Positions 34,734 to 45,300 of a stretch of 64,000 bases of DNA are shown one piece after another. The notes beneath the pieces are model-generated. The model did no database searches, was not told where the DNA came from, and saw only the letters and a list, made by a program, of their open reading frames with translations. How positions within the stretch are numbered: position 1 is the first letter of the stretch; every line of letters begins with the position of its first letter. The position numbers were made by a program, and so were the translations under genes. This stretch comes from CALBPI01 sp942491885 (GTDB lineage: Bacteria > Pseudomonadota > Gammaproteobacteria > Steroidobacterales > Woeseiaceae): positions 248,001-312,000 of the forward strand of contig CALOCQ010000003.1 of NCBI GenBank assembly GCA_942491885.1, written 5' to 3'.

Positions 34734-35111
34734 ATGACAGAAAACACGCAAACAGAAAGCGCAGGCGCGCTGGACACGATCAAGCTGCTATTGTCGCTCG
34801 CGATCATGGTCAGTGGCCTCGTCGGCTACTACTTGATGCCCGAGTTGGCGCTGCCCTTGCGCGTGCTAATGGTTATCGGCGGCGTGCTGGTCGGCGCGGC
34901 AGTCGGCATGATGACGGCGCGCGGCCAACGGCTGTGGAAGTTTATCCAGGGTTCGCGGGTCGAGATTCGCAAAGTGGTCTGGCCGACACGTCAAGAGACA
35001 ACGCAGGTAACGATTGCTGTTTTCATCTTTACGTTCCTGCTGGGATTGTTCTTCTGGGCGCTGGATGCCGGCCTGTTGTGGGTCACCCGTTCAGTGACGG
35101 GTCAGGCCTGA
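34734..35111 (+). CDS. secE: Preprotein translocase subunit SecE
   Basis: 125 residues with three membrane spans, like E. coli SecE. The conserved cytoplasmic helix EIRKVVWPTRQETTQ is present before the last span. With SecY and SecG it forms the protein-export channel; secY is also in the window (61462). Followed by nusG after 35 bp. Confidence 0.96.
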   Translation: MTENTQTESAGALDTIKLLLSLAIMVSGLVGYYLMPELALPLRVLMVIGGVLVGAAVGMMTARGQRLWKFIQGSRVEIRKVVWPTRQETTQVTIAVFIFTFLLGLFFWALDAGLLWVTRSVTGQA

Positions 35112-35146
35112 CGGTCGGCCTGAATCAGGATTAGGAAAACAAGATA

Positions 35147-35680
35147 GTGTCGAAACGCTGGTACATCGTTCACGCCTACTCGAACTTCGAGCACAAGGTG
35201 AAGGCCTCTCTTGAAGAGCGCATCAAGCTCGCCGGTCTGGAAGATCGCTTTGGCGAGATTCTGGTGCCGACTGAGGAAGTGGTCGAAATGCGCGAAGGGC
35301 AGAAACGGCGCAGTGAGCGCAAGTTTTTCCCTGGCTACGTGCTGGTGAACATGGATATGGACGACGACACCTGGCACCTGGTTAAAGAAGTGCCGAAGGT
35401 TCTCGGGTTCATCGGCGGCAGCAGTGACCGGCCCGCGCCGATTACAGAACGCGAGGCGGATACGATCCTGCAGCGTGTTCAGGAAGGTGTCGACAAGCCG
35501 CGGCCAAAAGTACTGTTCGAGCCGGGCGAGGTTGTCCGGGTTACGGATGGGCCGTTCAACGATTTCAATGGCGTTGTCGAGCACGTCAACTACGACAAGA
35601 GCAAGCTCCGCGTTGCGGTGCAGATTCTGGGTCGCTCCACTCCGGTGGAACTGGATTTTGGTCAGGTCGAAAAGGCCTGA
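35147..35680 (+). CDS. nusG: Transcription termination/antitermination protein NusG
   Basis: 177 residues from a GTG start. N-terminal domain WYIVHAYSNFEHKVKASL and C-terminal KOW domain (GEVVRVTDGPFNDFNGVV) are present. It binds RNA polymerase and links it to Rho or ribosomal S10. Confidence 0.97.
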   Translation: MSKRWYIVHAYSNFEHKVKASLEERIKLAGLEDRFGEILVPTEEVVEMREGQKRRSERKFFPGYVLVNMDMDDDTWHLVKEVPKVLGFIGGSSDRPAPITEREADTILQRVQEGVDKPRPKVLFEPGEVVRVTDGPFNDFNGVVEHVNYDKSKLRVAVQILGRSTPVELDFGQVEKA

Positions 35681-35718
35681 TAACAAGTGCGTCGCCTGTG
35701 GCGATGCCTAAAATGAGA

Positions 35719-35746
35719 CGGGGAGCCAGTGCGGCGTTTGCACCCG
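35719..35746 (+). promoter_or_regulatory. Possible L1-binding structure before rplK
   Basis: A short stem (GTGC 35729-35732 with GCAC 35740-35743), flanked by CGG/CCG pairs with a one-sided GGAGCCA bulge, lies just before the rplK Shine-Dalgarno. L1 represses rplKA at such a site in E. coli. The match is to position and general shape only. Confidence 0.3.
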
Positions 35747-35757
35747 GGAGATGAGAA

Positions 35758-36192
35758 ATGGCTAAGAAAGTAACAGCTTATATCAAGCTGCAGGTGGGGG
35801 CCGGTAAGGCTAACCCCAGTCCGCCCGTCGGCCCGGCATTGGGCCAGCACGGCGTCAATATCATGGAATTCTGTAAGGCTTTTAATGCCGAGACACAGAG
35901 CCTCGAGCCCGGTTTGCCGGTGCCCGTCGTTATCACCGTGTATTCCGATCGCAGCTTTACGTTCATCAAGAAGACCCCGCCCGCGGCAGTATTGCTGCGC
36001 AAGGCTGCCGGTGTACCCAAGGGTTCGGGTACGCCGAACACGACGAAAGTCGGCAAGGTGACGCGCGCGCAGCTGGAAGAAATTGCGACCACCAAGATGC
36101 CTGATCTGACGGCTGGCGACATGGACGCCGCCGTGCGCACGATCGCAGGTACGGCGCGCAGCATGGGTATCGAAACTGAGGGAGTACTCTGA
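35758..36192 (+). CDS. rplK: 50S ribosomal protein L11
   Basis: 144 residues. Start MAKKVTAYIKLQVGAGKANP and the Pro-rich PPVGPALGQHGVN segment are diagnostic. It forms the GTPase-associated centre with 23S rRNA and is needed for RelA activation. Its stop overlaps the rplA start. Confidence 0.98.
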   Translation: MAKKVTAYIKLQVGAGKANPSPPVGPALGQHGVNIMEFCKAFNAETQSLEPGLPVPVVITVYSDRSFTFIKKTPPAAVLLRKAAGVPKGSGTPNTTKVGKVTRAQLEEIATTKMPDLTAGDMDAAVRTIAGTARSMGIETEGVL

Positions 36193-36887
36193 TGGCGAAG
36201 GTTACGAAACGCCGCAAGGCGATGGCCGAGAAACTCGAGCTCGGTAAAATTTATCCGGCTGAAGAAGGTCTGGCACTGGTTAACGAGCTGGCCGGCGCGA
36301 AATTCGCCGAGAGCATCGACGTGTCGGTCAACCTCGGTGTTGATCCGCGTAAATCGGACCAGGTGGTTCGCGGCTCTACTGTACTGCCGAACGGTACTGG
36401 TAAGACCGTGCGGGTTGCCGTATTTGCACAGGGCGAGAATGCCGAGAAGGCAACTGCCGCCGGCGCGGATATCGTTGGTTTTGAAGATCTCGCGGAGGCC
36501 ATCAAAGGCGGCGAGATGAATTTTGATGTCGTTATCGCGACCCCGGACGCAATGCGCGTTGTTGGTCAGCTCGGTCAGGTGTTGGGTCCGCGCGGCCTCA
36601 TGCCGAACCCGAAAGTCGGCACGGTAACCCCGGACGTCGAGACCGCCGTTAAAAATGCCAAGGCTGGTCAGGTGCGATATCGCACCGACAAGGGCGGCAT
36701 CATCCATTGCCCGATCGGCAAGGTTGGTTTTGAAGTGCAGGCACTGCGCGAGAATCTGGTTGCTCTGTTGAACGATCTGAAGAAAGCCAAGCCGGCATCA
36801 GCGAAAGGCATCTTTGTGAAGAAACTCGTCGTTTCTTCAACGATGGGCCCGGGCATAACAATTGATCAGGGCACGATAGAGGTCTGA
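36192..36887 (+). CDS. rplA: 50S ribosomal protein L1
   Basis: 231 residues; conserved GTGKTVRVAVFA and GPRGLMPNPKVGTVT segments. L1 forms the stalk at the E site and represses its own operon by binding mRNA. Starts on the last base of the rplK stop (TGATGG). Confidence 0.98.
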   Translation: MAKVTKRRKAMAEKLELGKIYPAEEGLALVNELAGAKFAESIDVSVNLGVDPRKSDQVVRGSTVLPNGTGKTVRVAVFAQGENAEKATAAGADIVGFEDLAEAIKGGEMNFDVVIATPDAMRVVGQLGQVLGPRGLMPNPKVGTVTPDVETAVKNAKAGQVRYRTDKGGIIHCPIGKVGFEVQALRENLVALLNDLKKAKPASAKGIFVKKLVVSSTMGPGITIDQGTIEV

Positions 36888-36912
36888 TCAGCAGGAATTT
36901 GCGGCATACCTC

Positions 36913-37030
36913 AGGGTGTGGCGCAGGTGAGCCGGTCGCGAGACCGGTTAATCGTCGAAGACCGCAGGCGTTAAGGCTCTGAAAGAGCCGCGACTTAATC
37001 ACGAAAGCCAGCGCAGATGGTGTCACCCTA
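36913..37030 (+). ncRNA. L10 leader: autoregulatory RNA before rplJ
   Basis: A closing stem (AGGGTG at 36913-36918 with CACCCT at 37024-37029) surrounds a GNRA hairpin (CCGGTC GCGA GACCGG) and a GGCTC/GAGCC hairpin. The 16-base core CGTCGAAGACCGCAGG (36953-36968) and a later CTTAATC match what I recall of the E. coli L10 leader. The L10-L12 complex binds such RNA to repress rplJL translation. A further hairpin, GAGATGAC...GTCATCTC (37069-37089), lies close to the rplJ ribosome-binding site. Confidence 0.85.
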
Positions 37031-37116
37031 GTCAGAGTACTGGCGAAGGTCACCGTCCGACAAAACGGGAGATGACAAAGCGTCATCTCATTAGTGACCG
37101 AAGCCAGGAGGAATCT

Positions 37117-37638
37117 ATGGCGTTAAGACTCGAAGACAAAAAAGCTTTTGTTGCCGAAGTTAATGCGGTTGCTGGGGAATCTCTGTCAGCCGTAGCGGCT
37201 GAATACAGAGGTCTGACGGTAGAAGCAATGACAGCGTTGCGTAAGGATGCCCGTGAAGCGGGTGTTTATATGCGCGTCGTCAAGAACTCGCTGGCCAAGC
37301 GCGCGTTTGAAGGCACCGATTTCGAGTGCATGAAAGACACGCTCAAAGGCCCGTTGTTACTTGCTTTTTCCAAGGAAGACCCCGGCGCAGCCGCACGGTT
37401 GATCAAGGCATTTGCCAAGGACCACGAGCAGTTGAAGACTGTTTCGTTGTCTGTGGGCGGTGAGCTGTATGGCGCATCCGACCTTGGCAGGCTGGCTGAT
37501 CTGCCGAATCTCGATCAGGCACGTTCAATGTTACTCGGGTGCCTGCAGGCACCGTTGTCGCAGCTGGTACGCACGTTGGCAGAGCCACCGTCGATGCTGG
37601 CACGCACATTGTCCGCGCGTGGCGAGCAGGCCGCATAA
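37117..37638 (+). CDS. rplJ: 50S ribosomal protein L10
   Basis: 173 residues from the ATG at 37117, which has AGGAGG at 37107-37112; an earlier in-frame start would read through the leader. Sequence MALRLEDKKAFVAEVNAVA is typical. It holds L7/L12 dimers on the stalk. Confidence 0.97.
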   Translation: MALRLEDKKAFVAEVNAVAGESLSAVAAEYRGLTVEAMTALRKDAREAGVYMRVVKNSLAKRAFEGTDFECMKDTLKGPLLLAFSKEDPGAAARLIKAFAKDHEQLKTVSLSVGGELYGASDLGRLADLPNLDQARSMLLGCLQAPLSQLVRTLAEPPSMLARTLSARGEQAA

Positions 37639-37685
37639 AGCATTACTACTCTGACTTGTTAATCAAAATTTAGGAATTACATATC

Positions 37686-38060
37686 ATGGCACTATCAAAC
37701 GAAGACTTGCTGAAAGAACTCAGCGCCAAGCCCATCATGGAAGTTGTCGAGCTCGTCAAAATGCTCGAAGAAGAGTGGGGCGTATCTGCCGCTGCTCCGG
37801 TTGCAGCCGCTGCTGCTCCGGCTGAAGCCGCCGCTGCTGCTGAAGAGAAAGACGAATTCGATGTCGTTATGAGCTCTTTCGGCGGTAACAAAGTTGCTGT
37901 CATTAAAGCCGTACGTGCAATCACCGGTCTTGGCCTGAAAGAAGCCAAAGACATGGTCGAAGGCGCACCAACGACGATCAAGGAAGCGGCATCAAAAGAC
38001 GATGCGGAAGGCTTCAAGAAGCAGCTCGAAGAAGCGGGCGCAAGCGTAGAGCTCAAGTAA
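37686..38060 (+). CDS. rplL: 50S ribosomal protein L7/L12
   Basis: 124 residues: N-terminal dimerisation domain, an Ala/Glu/Pro-rich hinge (about 37-55) and the C-terminal factor-binding domain (GLKEAKDMVEGAP). It recruits translation GTPases. Confidence 0.98.
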   Translation: MALSNEDLLKELSAKPIMEVVELVKMLEEEWGVSAAAPVAAAAAPAEAAAAAEEKDEFDVVMSSFGGNKVAVIKAVRAITGLGLKEAKDMVEGAPTTIKEAASKDDAEGFKKQLEEAGASVELK

Positions 38061-38087
38061 TCGAGCAGTTCAGGTTTGAAAAAAACC

Positions 38088-38196
38088 GGATGGCGGCCGG
38101 TAATGATCCGGCCGCCATCCACCTTAAGTCGTTACGCATGACGTGACGCATCAGACCGGCTTGCCAGTGAAATGGCTTGCCGGTATTCGTGTTTTT
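38088..38196 (+). terminator. rplL-rpoB intergenic hairpins, likely attenuator/processing site
   Basis: A perfect 13-bp stem (38088-38100 with 38108-38120, 7-base loop) is followed by a second hairpin (38156-38183, CCGGC...GCCGG) with a T run at 38192-38196 a few bases later. In E. coli an attenuator and an RNase III site sit in the same gap and lower rpoBC expression. The T run is not directly next to the stem, so strength is uncertain. Confidence 0.5.
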
Positions 38197-38306
38197 GCAA
38201 CCCGCCACCGTGTTGGCGGCGTGGTTGCCGGCAGAAAGCCAGTTTCCGTTGCACCAACAGTGCGCGAGAGCTGCATTTAAGATTGAAATAGGATCGAGGT
38301 ATCAAA

Positions 38307-41300
38307 ATGGCCTACTCGTTCACCGAGAAAAAGCGTATCCGTAAGGACTTCGGGGAAAAGACCAGCATCCTTGATGTGCCTTACCTGTTGTCTATCCAGA
38401 TCGATTCTTACCGTAAATTCCTGCAGGAAGGTAAGAGCGAGGGCAACATGGAGGACCAGGGTCTGCATGCTGCGTTCAAGACGGTTTTTCCGATCGTCAG
38501 CTACTCGGGCAATGCTGCCCTTGAGTACGTCAGCTATCGCCTTGGCGAGCCGGTATTCGACGTTAAGGAATGCCAGCTCCGTGGTCTGACGTTTGCGGCG
38601 CCGCTGCGGGTCAAAGTTCGCCTGGTCATTTATGACAAGGAAGCGAGCGGCACGCCGAAGCCGGTGAAAGATATACGCGAGCAGGAAGTCTATCTCGGTG
38701 AAATGCCGCTGATGACCGACAACGGTACCTTCGTGATCAATGGCACCGAGCGTGTCATCGTATCGCAGCTGCATCGTTCGCCGGGCGTATTCTTCGACCA
38801 CGACAAGGGCAAATCGCACTCGTCGGGCAAGTTGCTGTTCTCGGCGCGCATCATTCCCTACCGTGGCTCCTGGCTGGACTTCGAATTCGATGCCAAGGAC
38901 AGCGTGTTCGCGCGTATCGATCGCCGCCGCAAATTGCCGGTAAGCATCATCTTGCGTGCGTTGGGCATGACCAACGAAGAAATGCTGGCGATGTTCTTCG
39001 AGACCGTCACCTTTACGCTGGGCAAGAAAGATATCCGCATGGATCTGCTGCCGGCGCGCCTGCGCGGTGATACGGCACAATTCGACATCAAGGTCGGCCG
39101 TAAGGTAATCGTCGAAGAAGGCCGTCGCATCACGGCGAAGCACGTTCGTGACCTCGAGAAGGCTGAAATCGAAGAGCTCATCGTGCCTGCTGAGTATCTC
39201 GAAGCCCGCGTTCTGGCACACGACATCGTCGACGAGGAAACCGGCGAGATTCTGGCCAGCGCCAACGACGAGCTTACTGACGAGCTGATCACGGCATTAA
39301 TTGAGGCTGGTGTCACCGAGATTCACACGCTCTACACCAATGATCTCGATCGCGGGCCTTACATTTCGAATACGCTGCGTATCGATCCTTCTACGACTCG
39401 CCTCGAGGCACTGGTAGAAATCTACCGGATGATGCGCCCGGGCGAGCCGCCGACCAAAGAGGCGGCGGAGAACCTGTTCCAGAATCTGTTCTTCAACGCA
39501 GACCGTTACGACCTGTCGGCCGTTGGTCGTATGAAGTTCAACCGTCGAGTCGGTCGCGATGAGATTACCGGCGCCGGCATTCTCGAGTCTGAAGACATTC
39601 TTGACGTGCTCAAGGTTCTGATCGAGATTCGTAACGGCTACGGTAGCGTTGATGACATCGATCACCTCGGTAACCGGCGCATTCGTAGCGTTGGCGAGAT
39701 GGCCGAGAATGCATTCCGCATCGGGCTTGTGCGTGTCGAGCGCGCGGTTAAGGAGCGTCTGACCCAGGCGGAGGCCGAAGGTCTGATGCCTCAGGAAATG
39801 ATCAACGCCAAGCCAGTGGCAGCGGCGGTCAAAGAGTTCTTCGGTTCGAGCCAGCTGTCGCAGTTCATGGATCAGAACAACCCGTTGTCGGAAGTGACCC
39901 ACAAACGCCGCGTATCGGCGCTTGGGCCGGGTGGTTTGACGCGTGAGCGTGCGGGCTTTGAAGTCCGCGATGTTCATCCGACACACTACGGCCGTGTTTG
40001 CCCGATTGAGACCCCTGAAGGCCCGAACATTGGCCTGATCAACTCGTTGGCGGTGTATTCACGTACCAATGAGTACGGCTTCCTGGAGACGCCGTATCGC
40101 AAGGTCGCGAACAGCAAGGTCACCGACGAAATTGAATACCTGTCGGCGATTGAGGAAAGCCAATACATCATTGCGCAGGCAAATGCCGCGCTGGATGACA
40201 AGGGCACCTTTACCGACGATCTGATTTCGGTACGCCACCGCAACGAGTTCACACTCGCGTCGCCGGACACCATCAACTACATGGATGTCTCACCGAAGCA
40301 GATCGTGTCGGTCGCGGCCTCGCTGATTCCGTTCCTCGAACATGATGATGCTAACCGCGCCCTGATGGGTTCCAACATGCAACGCCAGGCAGTGCCGACG
40401 TTGCGTTCGGAAGCGCCGCTGGTCGGCACCGGAATGGAGCGGGCGGTTGCTATCGATTCGGGCGTGACGGTCATTGCGCACCGTGGCGGTATCGTTGATT
40501 CGGTCGATGCATCGCGCATTGTTGTTCGTGTCAATGATGAAGAAACCAACGACGTAGAGCCGGGCGTTGATATCTACAACCTGACGAAATACACGCGCTC
40601 GAACCAGAACACCTGTATCAACCAGCGCCCGCTGGTTCGCATCGGTGATCACATCGCGCGCGGCGACGTTCTGGCGGATGGGCCGTCGACCAACCTGGGC
40701 GAGCTCGCGCTCGGTCAGAACCTGCTGGTCGCGTTCATGCCGTGGAATGGCTACAACTTCGAGGATTCGATCCTTATCTCGGAGCGGGTTGTCAAAGAAG
40801 ATCGCTTCACAACCATCCATATTGAAGAGCTGACCTGTGTCGCGCGCGACACCAAGTTGGGTTCTGAGGAAGTAACCGCCGATATTCCGAACGTGGGCGA
40901 CTCCGCGCTGGCCAAGCTGGATGAGGCGGGTATCGCCTTCATCGGCGCTGAAGTAGGTGCGGGCGATATTCTCGTCGGTAAGGTCACGCCGAAGGGCGAG
41001 ACACAGCTTACGCCGGAAGAAAAGCTCCTGCGCGCGATCTTTGGTGAGAAGGCGTCGGACGTAAAAGACTCGTCGCTGCGTGTACCGCCGGGCATGGACG
41101 GTACGGTCATTGATGTGCGCGTGTTCACGCGTGACGGCGTCGAGAAAGACAGTCGTGCATTGTCTATCGAGCGCGCCGAGCTGGAAAGTGTCCGCAAGGA
41201 TCTCGATGACCAGCTGCGTATCCTTGAAGGCGATATCTACGATCGTATCGAGAAGCTGTTGATCGGCAAGCAGTCAACCGGCGGACCAGATTCACTCAAG

Positions 41301-42386
41301 TCGGGCGATGTCATCACCAAGGGTTACCTGGATGAGCTTGATCAGGCGAAATGGTTCGAGATTGGTCTCAAGAACGACGAAGCCAGCGCACAGCTGGAGC
41401 GTGCATCTGAGCGTCTGAAAACGCAGCGCGAAGAGTTCGACGCGCGCTTCGAGGCCAAGAAAACCAAGATCACCGTTGGCGACGATCTCGCGCCGGGTGT
41501 TCTGAAAATGGTCAAGGTCTACCTCGCGGTCAAACGGCGTATTCAGCCGGGTGACAAGATGGCGGGTCGCCACGGTAACAAGGGTGTGATCTCAACGATC
41601 GTACCGGTGGAAGACATGCCGTACCTGGATGATGGTACGCCGGTCGACATCGTACTGAACCCGCTGGGTGTACCGTCGCGTATGAACGTCGGGCAGGTTC
41701 TCGAAACCCATCTGGGTTGGGCGGCTAAAGGGCTTGGCCATCGAATCGATCGCATGCTGAAGGCCAATGCTGCCATGAAAGACCTGCGCGGGTTCCTCGA
41801 AGAGATCTACAACACGACGGGCGGCCACAGCGAAGATATCGCAAGCTTCTCCGACAAAGAGATCATGGAACTTGCGGGCAACCTGACGCACGGAGTGCCA
41901 ATGGCAACGCCGGTGTTTGACGGGGCGGCCGAGTCGCAGATCAAGCACATGTTGCGTCTCGCGGAGCTACCGGAAACCGGTCAGGCAGAAATGCGTGACG
42001 GTCGTACCGGCGAGCAATTCATGCGCCCGGTCACCGTTGGCTACATGTACATGCTGAAGCTCAACCACCTGGTTGACGACAAGATGCATGCGCGCTCGAC
42101 AGGGCCTTACAGCCTCGTCACTCAGCAGCCGCTGGGCGGTAAGGCGCAGTTTGGTGGTCAGCGCTTCGGTGAGATGGAGGTCTGGGCGCTTGAGGCCTAT
42201 GGCGCGTCCTACACGCTGCAGGAAATGCTGACGGTCAAATCGGATGACGTGCAGGGCCGTACCAAGATGTACAAGAACATCGTCGATGGTACGCATCAGA
42301 TGCATGCGGGTATGCCGGAATCGTTCAACGTACTGGTTAAAGAAATCCGTTCTCTCGGTATCAATATCGAGCTTGAAACGGAGTAA
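38307..42386 (+). CDS. rpoB: RNA polymerase subunit beta
   Basis: 1359 residues, slightly longer than the E. coli subunit. The rifampicin pocket is of the sensitive type (SQFMDQNNPLSEVTHKRR, then VSALGPGG). The GDKMAGRHGNKGVIS segment near the active site and the C-terminal SFNVLVKEIRSLGINIEL are present. It is separated from rpoC by 8 bp. Confidence 0.99.
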   Translation: MAYSFTEKKRIRKDFGEKTSILDVPYLLSIQIDSYRKFLQEGKSEGNMEDQGLHAAFKTVFPIVSYSGNAALEYVSYRLGEPVFDVKECQLRGLTFAAPLRVKVRLVIYDKEASGTPKPVKDIREQEVYLGEMPLMTDNGTFVINGTERVIVSQLHRSPGVFFDHDKGKSHSSGKLLFSARIIPYRGSWLDFEFDAKDSVFARIDRRRKLPVSIILRALGMTNEEMLAMFFETVTFTLGKKDIRMDLLPARLRGDTAQFDIKVGRKVIVEEGRRITAKHVRDLEKAEIEELIVPAEYLEARVLAHDIVDEETGEILASANDELTDELITALIEAGVTEIHTLYTNDLDRGPYISNTLRIDPSTTRLEALVEIYRMMRPGEPPTKEAAENLFQNLFFNADRYDLSAVGRMKFNRRVGRDEITGAGILESEDILDVLKVLIEIRNGYGSVDDIDHLGNRRIRSVGEMAENAFRIGLVRVERAVKERLTQAEAEGLMPQEMINAKPVAAAVKEFFGSSQLSQFMDQNNPLSEVTHKRRVSALGPGGLTRERAGFEVRDVHPTHYGRVCPIETPEGPNIGLINSLAVYSRTNEYGFLETPYRKVANSKVTDEIEYLSAIEESQYIIAQANAALDDKGTFTDDLISVRHRNEFTLASPDTINYMDVSPKQIVSVAASLIPFLEHDDANRALMGSNMQRQAVPTLRSEAPLVGTGMERAVAIDSGVTVIAHRGGIVDSVDASRIVVRVNDEETNDVEPGVDIYNLTKYTRSNQNTCINQRPLVRIGDHIARGDVLADGPSTNLGELALGQNLLVAFMPWNGYNFEDSILISERVVKEDRFTTIHIEELTCVARDTKLGSEEVTADIPNVGDSALAKLDEAGIAFIGAEVGAGDILVGKVTPKGETQLTPEEKLLRAIFGEKASDVKDSSLRVPPGMDGTVIDVRVFTRDGVEKDSRALSIERAELESVRKDLDDQLRILEGDIYDRIEKLLIGKQSTGGPDSLKSGDVITKGYLDELDQAKWFEIGLKNDEASAQLERASERLKTQREEFDARFEAKKTKITVGDDLAPGVLKMVKVYLAVKRRIQPGDKMAGRHGNKGVISTIVPVEDMPYLDDGTPVDIVLNPLGVPSRMNVGQVLETHLGWAAKGLGHRIDRMLKANAAMKDLRGFLEEIYNTTGGHSEDIASFSDKEIMELAGNLTHGVPMATPVFDGAAESQIKHMLRLAELPETGQAEMRDGRTGEQFMRPVTVGYMYMLKLNHLVDDKMHARSTGPYSLVTQQPLGGKAQFGGQRFGEMEVWALEAYGASYTLQEMLTVKSDDVQGRTKMYKNIVDGTHQMHAGMPESFNVLVKEIRSLGINIELETE

Positions 42387-42394
42387 GGTGAACC

Positions 42395-45300
42395 ATGAAA
42401 GATTTATTAAGACTCTTTAAGTCACAGACCCCGGACGAAGATTTCGATGCGATTCGCATCGGGCTTGCGTCGCCGGACATGATCCGCTCGTGGTCATTCG
42501 GCGAGGTCAAGAAGCCGGAGACCATTAACTACCGCACGTTCAAGCCTGAGCGTGATGGCTTGTTCTGCGCCAAGATTTTTGGCCCGATCAAGGACTATGA
42601 GTGCCTGTGCGGTAAGTACAAGCGTCTGAAGCACCGCGGTGTTGTCTGTGAGAAGTGTGGCGTTGAAGTTACGCAGACTAAAGTCCGTCGTGAGCGCATG
42701 GCGCACATCGATCTGGCAAGCCCGGTCGCACACATCTGGTTCCTGAAATCGCTGCCTTCGCGTATCGGCCTTATGCTCGATATGACGTTGCGCGAAATCG
42801 AACGCGTACTTTATTTTGAGGCGTTTGTCGTAGTAGAGCCCGGTCTGACCCCGCTCGAGCGCGGCCAGCTGATGACCGACGAGGGCTACCTCGATGCGAT
42901 CGAGCAATACGGCGATGAATTCGATGCCCGCATGGGTGCCGAGGCCGTGCATGAAATGCTGAGCACGATCGAGCTGCAGACCGAAGTCGCAACCGTTCGC
43001 GAAGAAATCAGTGCGACCAATTCGGAAACCAAAATCAAGCGCTTGTCCAAGCGCCTGAAGCTGCTCGAGTCATTCATCGAGTCCGGCAATAAGCCGGAGT
43101 GGATGGTGATGACGGTATTGCCGGTCCTGCCGCCGGACCTGCGTCCGCTGGTGCCGCTGGACGGCGGTCGTTTCGCGACCTCCGATCTGAACGACCTGTA
43201 TCGTCGCGTGATCAACCGTAACAACCGTTTGCGCCGACTGCTGGAGCTCAACGCACCTGACATCATCGTGCGTAACGAAAAACGCATGTTGCAGGAATCT
43301 GTCGATGCGCTGCTGGATAACGGTCGCCGCGGGCGTGCCATTACCGGCACCAACAAGCGACCGCTGAAGTCTTTGGCTGACATGATCAAAGGCAAGCAGG
43401 GCCGTTTCCGTCAGAACCTGCTGGGTAAGCGAGTCGACTACTCCGGCCGTTCCGTGATCGTTGTCGGTCCGACGCTGAAACTGCATCAGTGTGGTTTGCC
43501 GAAAAAGATGGCGCTTGAGCTGTTCAAGCCGTTCATTTTCTCCAAGCTGCAATTGCGTGGCGAAGCGGCGACCATCAAGGCGGCGAAGCGTCTGGTTGAG
43601 CGTGAGGGTCCGGAAGTCTGGGACATCCTTGAAGAAGTGATTCGTGAACATCCGGTCATGTTGAACCGGGCGCCAACGCTTCACCGCCTCGGCATCCAGG
43701 CATTCGAACCGGTACTGATTGAGGGTAAAGCTATTCAGCTGCATCCGCTGGTATGTACCGCGTTCAACGCCGACTTTGACGGTGACCAGATGGCGGTTCA
43801 CGTACCGCTGTCGATCGAGGCTCAGCTGGAAGCGCGTGCGCTGATGATGTCGTCAAACAACATCCTCTCGCCGGCTAACGGCGACCCGATCATCGTGCCG
43901 TCCCAGGACGTTGTACTCGGCCTGTATTTCATGACCCGTGAGCGCATCGGCGCCCATGGCGAAGGCCATGTCTTCTCTGACGTTCAGGAAGTCCATCGTG
44001 CCTACGAGGCAGGCGTCTGCCACTTGCAGGCGCGGGTCAAGGTTCGCCTGAAGGTTGCCACCGACGATACGGATGCAACTTCGGTGTCGATGGTTGAGAC
44101 AACCGTCGGCCGCGCGTTGCTGTCAGAAATCCTGCCTGCCGGCCTGTCATTCAGCCTGGTTAATCAGGACATGACGAAGAAGGCGATTTCGAACGTGCTC
44201 AACCAGTGCTATCGCCAGGTTGGCCTGAAGGAATCGGTCGTCTTCGCGGATCAGCTGATGTACACCGGCTTCCGTTACGCCACCAAGTCGGGCGTATCGA
44301 TCGGTGTGAACGACATGGTTGTGCCGGAATCGAAAGACGGCATCCTTGGTGCGGCCGAAGCCGAAGTCAAAGAGATCCAGGACCAGTATGCGTCTGGCCT
44401 CGTGACGGATGGTGAGCGCTACAACAAGGTTGTCGATATCTGGTCACACACCAACGACCAGGTCGCCAAGGCGATGATGGACAAGCTCGGTACCGATGAG
44501 GTGACGGCGGCAGACGGCTCGACCGTGCTGCAGAAGTCATTCAACTCGATCTTCATGATGGCCGACTCCGGCGCGCGTGGTTCCGCTGCGCAGATTCGTC
44601 AGCTGGCGGGTATGCGGGGCCTGATGGCGAAGCCGGACGGTTCAATCATCGAGACGCCGATTACCGCGAACTTCCGCGAAGGTCTCGACGTACTGCAGTA
44701 CTTCATCTCGACGCACGGTGCACGTAAAGGCCTGGCCGATACGGCGCTCAAGACAGCCAACTCGGGCTACCTGACACGGCGTCTGGTTGATGTTGCGCAG
44801 GACCTCGTGGTTACCGACGTCGATTGCGGTACCAGCAAGGGTCTCGTCATGATGCCGCTCGTTGAGGGTGGTGATGTCGTTCAGTCGCTGCGTGATCGCG
44901 TGCTGGGACGCACACTGGCTGAGCCGGTATTGCACCCGGGCACTGACAAGGTAGCGGTCGATGCCGGTACGTTGCTTGAAGAAAGCACAGTGCAATTGCT
45001 GGATGACCTGCAGATCGATCAGCTCATCGTGCGCTCTGCGATTACGTGTGAAACGCGCTACGGCGTTTGTGCCCAGTGTTACGGGCGCGATCTCGCGCGC
45101 GGCCATCGCATCGCCATCGGCGAGGCGGTCGGGGTGATCGCTGCGCAGTCGATTGGTGAGCCCGGAACACAGCTGACCATGCGTACCTTCCACATCGGTG
45201 GTGCGGCTTCTCGTTCTGCTTCGGTGAACAGCATCGAAATCAAGAGCAAGGGTCAGGTGCGTTTGAGTAACATCAAGACGGTCAAGCACCACAAAGGCTA

